A DNA stretch of 64,000 bases from positions 3,968,001 through 4,032,000 of the forward strand of contig CM075103.1 in the NCBI GenBank assembly GCA_037576195.1. Reading direction: 5' to 3'. Under the pieces are notes generated by a model. The model was not told the origin of the DNA. It did no database searches and saw nothing but the letters and a program-made list of their open reading frames with translations. Positions 61,201 through 64,000 of this stretch are shown piece by piece. The translations under genes were made by a program, and so were the position numbers. The stretch is from Phytoseiulus persimilis. Taxonomy: Eukaryota > Arthropoda > Arachnida > Mesostigmata > Phytoseiidae. Numbering within the stretch: the first letter of the stretch is position 1; every line of letters starts with the position of its first letter.

Positions 61201-61860
61201 GACGTTCGGTGATCTTTCCGTGATCGGGAAGCGTTTCAACGGAAGGAAAATATCATGGAAAAGCCACCCTCTAAGTGCGGAGAATATTGAACGTAGTGGA
61301 TCTCAGATCGACCGCGCGAGGCAATGGGAGGGGAATCGACCCAATGAGTAGACATCCGAACGTCTTGGATGTCGGCTGGAAAGCTTCAACGACGGCCACA
61401 GTCCCAACAAGCGTATCGAGTCGGCTTGGCCCTCCGTTCGAAGAGTCTCGAAACCGATGCGATGTCTGAATGTTAGGAACACCGTTTCCAAAGGCGTCGT
61501 CGACCCGAACAAGACCGGGGCGACCGTAATCAAGGTCGAGGGTCACGCGGTCGAGAGCCGAGTACATCAGTGCCGCAGTTTGAGTGCTCAGAACCAAAAA
61601 GTCAAGTGACCAAAGAGCTCTCTAGTTCCCACGCGGTACGCATGATAGCGAGCGCAGGGAAGCGCTGCCGTCCACTAGGGCAATTTTCAACCTGAGCTCA
61701 CTCGAGTCCTCCGGAATTCCCTCTGTACAAAATTCCGCCGAGACGGACTCCGACGTGGTCACGCGGGGGAAGTGGGATTCGAGGAGAGACCTCTCAAGAT
61801 GTTTTCCTTCCGGAGTCTCTATAATCGAGGTGACATTGTACCAGACTGAACGAGCTCTTC
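58265..61860. other. No supported gene; one imperfect inverted repeat
   Basis: Arms at 58522-58547 and 58646-58671 match inverted at 22 of 26 bases, with a loop of about 98 bases. Long frames such as the 199-codon minus frame at 58408-59007 are Arg/Ser-rich, overlap frames on the other strand and are unrecognised. Confidence 0.4.
58522..58671. repeat. Imperfect inverted repeat, 26-base arms
   Basis: TCTATCTCGGTCGGACGACT at 58522 reads almost the same as the reverse complement of 58646-58671 (TCTATTTCGCTCGGACGACT). As a result the plus frame SISVGRLRSILEF mirrors a minus frame SISLGRLQSALEV. This may be a local inverted duplication or a hairpin; it is not linked to the foldback element 260 bases to its left. 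Confidence 0.65.
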
Positions 61861-61867
61861 GGAGGTC

Positions 61868-62700
61868 TTGTCCTCGGACGCAGGCGTCACAAAAGGTGCG
61901 AAGAAAACGCACTTTTTCTCTTTCAGTCTAAACACACTCCCACTGTTGTCAGACCGCGATAGCGAAAGTTTGCTCAGCCTATATTGCGTTCCGTTGTACT
62001 CCCTGTTGTTGCTGGACACTGCCGGCAGGCGGAATCTAGCCCTCACAGTTTGGAGTGGGTTCCTGTCGACCATGCGCCCGACCGTCAGCACTCCTGATAG
62101 AACTGCGAGGCTCCCGTGCCATCCCGAGGCGTCTCCCGACGGAAACTTCCTGGATGCGCGCGACTCGAAAAATCATCGAGATCCTTTCCGGAGCTGTGGT
62201 GTGGCAACGCTCGACCCAGAAGGCTCTTGGTCCCCTGATTTTGAACTCTCCTGCGAGCAAATCGGCTTCGATCGTTTCCCCAGTGGGTTCTGCTGTTGAT
62301 CGAGAGTCAGCCAACATGGTTATGCAAACAATCGCAGGCCGAAATATTGTGATTTTGCCCCGCTTCTCACGAGGTCCCTGTGACGACAGTTGCGGTCGGG
62401 ATCTGGAAGATTTCTCCATCGTTCGCTCCAATATGTTTGACGAGTGTCACATGGGAAGCCGCCGCGGTCCGCAGGCATCTGTCAGGAGTCCCTCTTCAAA
62501 CATTGCACGGACACTGGCGGCAAGGAACGACGACCCGACTCCAGCAGAAACATTCTCCTGCGAGGATAACAATCCAGACGACGATAATGCGAATCGGCGA
62601 CGGCGGATCGAGTTTTGTCGTGATAGGACTGGCTAAACAGCTTCAGTGATCTGATCGGTCTCACGAAGAGTGTCCTCGTCACGCATACGTCATTCAACAT
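61868..62700. other. Overlapping long frames, no clear gene
   Basis: A 193-codon plus frame (62055-62636), a 143-codon plus frame (61868-62299) and a 131-codon minus frame (62036-62431) cover the same DNA. Three open frames at once point to low local stop density rather than to a gene. None shows a known domain. Confidence 0.4.
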
Positions 62701-63760
62701 CGTTCCCAGCCAGTCATCGGCTGTGTATCGATCGGAAGCTTGATTCGGATTCTTTGCTGAGCGATTCCAAGATGTTCCGCGCCCAAAGCCGAGAAGCGGT
62801 CTCGTGTCAAGTGGTTTTCATTCAAAGGACGACGAAAGCGCGGGCTTCGGTTCAAGCATCTCTTGATGCCAGCTTTGCGTTCCATGAGAATTTAGTCGCG
62901 TCCCCGAGAGCATACACTCGTCGACTTCTAGGGCTCGTGAGTCGTTGGGTTGCTCGCGGGTTGCGTTTTCTCCCATCGTGGCTCACCCCCGGAGTTTGGA
63001 TCTCCGTTCCTCCGTTCGCCGTTTGCTGAATCGGCCTCTCAGTCGCACGAAGCGTTTCAAAGCGCATAAAGTCCGGGGTGTCAAAGAGCTCGAGGTCGAC
63101 TCGAGGCCAAAATACGAATGGAAAGCAACTTTGAGACCGTTGTGTTCGAACTGAATGCTTCTCCTCTCGAAGAGCTCTCTGATATTAATTCTTTCCGCCG
63201 TACGAGGAACCAATTTCTCCAGACTCGACTTCACGCTTCCTTCGCCTGTTGGTGCCCATGTAGCTGAGAACTCAATCCCGACTGCCAGATGAAGACGGTC
63301 CACAGAAGCAGAATCCTGGCGTGTGTCGAATCACAAGCAGCGTCCATGGCCACACCACATGAGGTCCGCGTTTCCTTGTTTGGATGGTAGCAACCTGGAA
63401 CTTGTGTATGTATATACAACAGATGGCTGAAATTCTGAGAACGGTCCCAGTTTTTGCCGGGAAACGTCCTGTAAAACCAAGAACCATGTATTCATGGTTA
63501 AATGCTCAACATGGTGACTAGATCGGCTCCTGAGCCATGCGTCCGTCGGTAGGAAACACTGTGTTCGGAAGTTCCGTGGCGATTTGGAATGAGAACGTTT
63601 ATTCCGAAGATTTGAACACTACACGAGATATTGGATACACCGCACGTTCCTGAGACGAAAACGACGCTCCTTCCGTCTGGTGCTTCGGATTCTGTTGTTG
63701 TTTGCTCGTTGGAAGTTGTTCGCAGGCACCAGCAGTACTGTAGAACTCTCTTCAACTGTT
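62700..63760. other. No supported gene upstream of the Tc1-like fragment
   Basis: Short unrecognised frames. The left terminal repeat of the Tc1-like element may lie here, but its partner would be outside the window, so it cannot be recognised. Confidence 0.4.
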
Positions 63761-63762
63761 TG

Positions 63763-64000
63763 TGCAGGGGGAAATATGCCAAGTATACTCCCGAAGAGCG
63801 GTGGATCATCACGCGCCCCAGAGATGAGGCTAAAACTAAGTGAAACCGCAAAAGTCATTGGGAGGTGAGGTCAAAGGCAATGGTGATCAACTCGTTGTAG
63901 CTGATGCAGGTTAGGCTTCTGCCAGGGAGGCCGAGGAAAAGAATACAGTCAGTGTCGACCGGTTAATCGCTCGTGACATGAGAGTGAAGCCATTCCTCAG
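63763..64000 (+). pseudogene. Tc1-like transposase, frameshifted N-terminus
   Basis: Four blocks occur in the order and near the spacing of a Tc1/mariner DNA-binding region. First is GKYAKYTPEERWII...RDEAKT, like the first helix-turn-helix. After a shift near 63838 comes SETAKVIGR, like its recognition helix. At 63925-63939 comes GRPRK, the AT-hook-like linker. After another shift come DRLIARDMRVKPFL, like the start of the second helix-turn-helix. The fragment runs off the right edge, so the DDE/D catalytic domain is not visible. At least three frame changes and an in-frame TGA at 63841-63843 mean this copy is dead. Confidence 0.7.

Noticed and set aside
1-64000. CRISPR arrays, bacterial operons, phage or plasmid modules
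   Set aside because: No regularly spaced direct repeats, no ribosome-binding-site-led tightly packed genes, and no long frames were seen; intron-like structure and eukaryotic transposons point to nuclear animal DNA.

Overview
The window looks like animal nuclear DNA, most likely from an arthropod. It has no bacterial-style packed genes and no long reading frames; the longest is about 254 codons, near what chance allows in 64 kb of roughly 50% GC. CpG is plainly not depleted by eye. The few exon candidates have GT-AG borders and introns of about 50 to 270 bases. The recognisable parts are relics of DNA transposons of kinds common in arthropods. A compact-genome chelicerate such as a mite is a guess from base composition and short introns, not a finding.

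No complete gene of known function could be recognised. Four mobile-element signatures rest on sequence: (1) a 214-bp non-autonomous hAT element with 14-bp inverted ends and a perfect 8-bp target duplication at 55.1-55.3 kb; (2) a foldback element at 56.6-58.3 kb, with two inverted arms of nearly 500 bp around a decayed gene that has a conserved-looking central motif and an acidic tail; (3) the start of a Tc1-like transposase, broken by frameshifts, at the right edge (63.76 kb onward); (4) a lone hAT-like terminus at 40.88 kb. Weaker remnants are possible LINE pieces at 10.8-12.7 kb and a trypsin-like fragment at 26.8 kb.

Layout: 0-10.6 kb has no supported gene, but holds a diverged repeat pair at 7.4 and 8.2 kb. 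10.6-12.8 kb is possibly decayed LINE. 15.7-17.4 kb has minus-strand candidate exons with a poly(A) signal. 20.6-21.6 kb has purine-rich low-complexity DNA. 24.6 kb has a perfect 32-bp palindrome. 28.3-29.1 kb has a candidate four-exon minus-strand membrane protein gene, beside a 16-bp perfect hairpin at 29.16 kb. 31-47 kb is mostly featureless, with a few coding-like frames. 47.1-49.3 kb has minus-strand candidate exons. 51.2-52.0 kb is a frame-dense plus-strand stretch. 55-58.3 kb is a transposon cluster. 58.3-63.7 kb is largely featureless.

All gene candidates are low confidence. Hundreds of chance frames of 60 or more codons are expected at this size and composition, so composition alone was not accepted as evidence. 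The listed candidates have splice-site, phase, terminal-signal or motif support, or an unusually long or open frame; those with least support say so.
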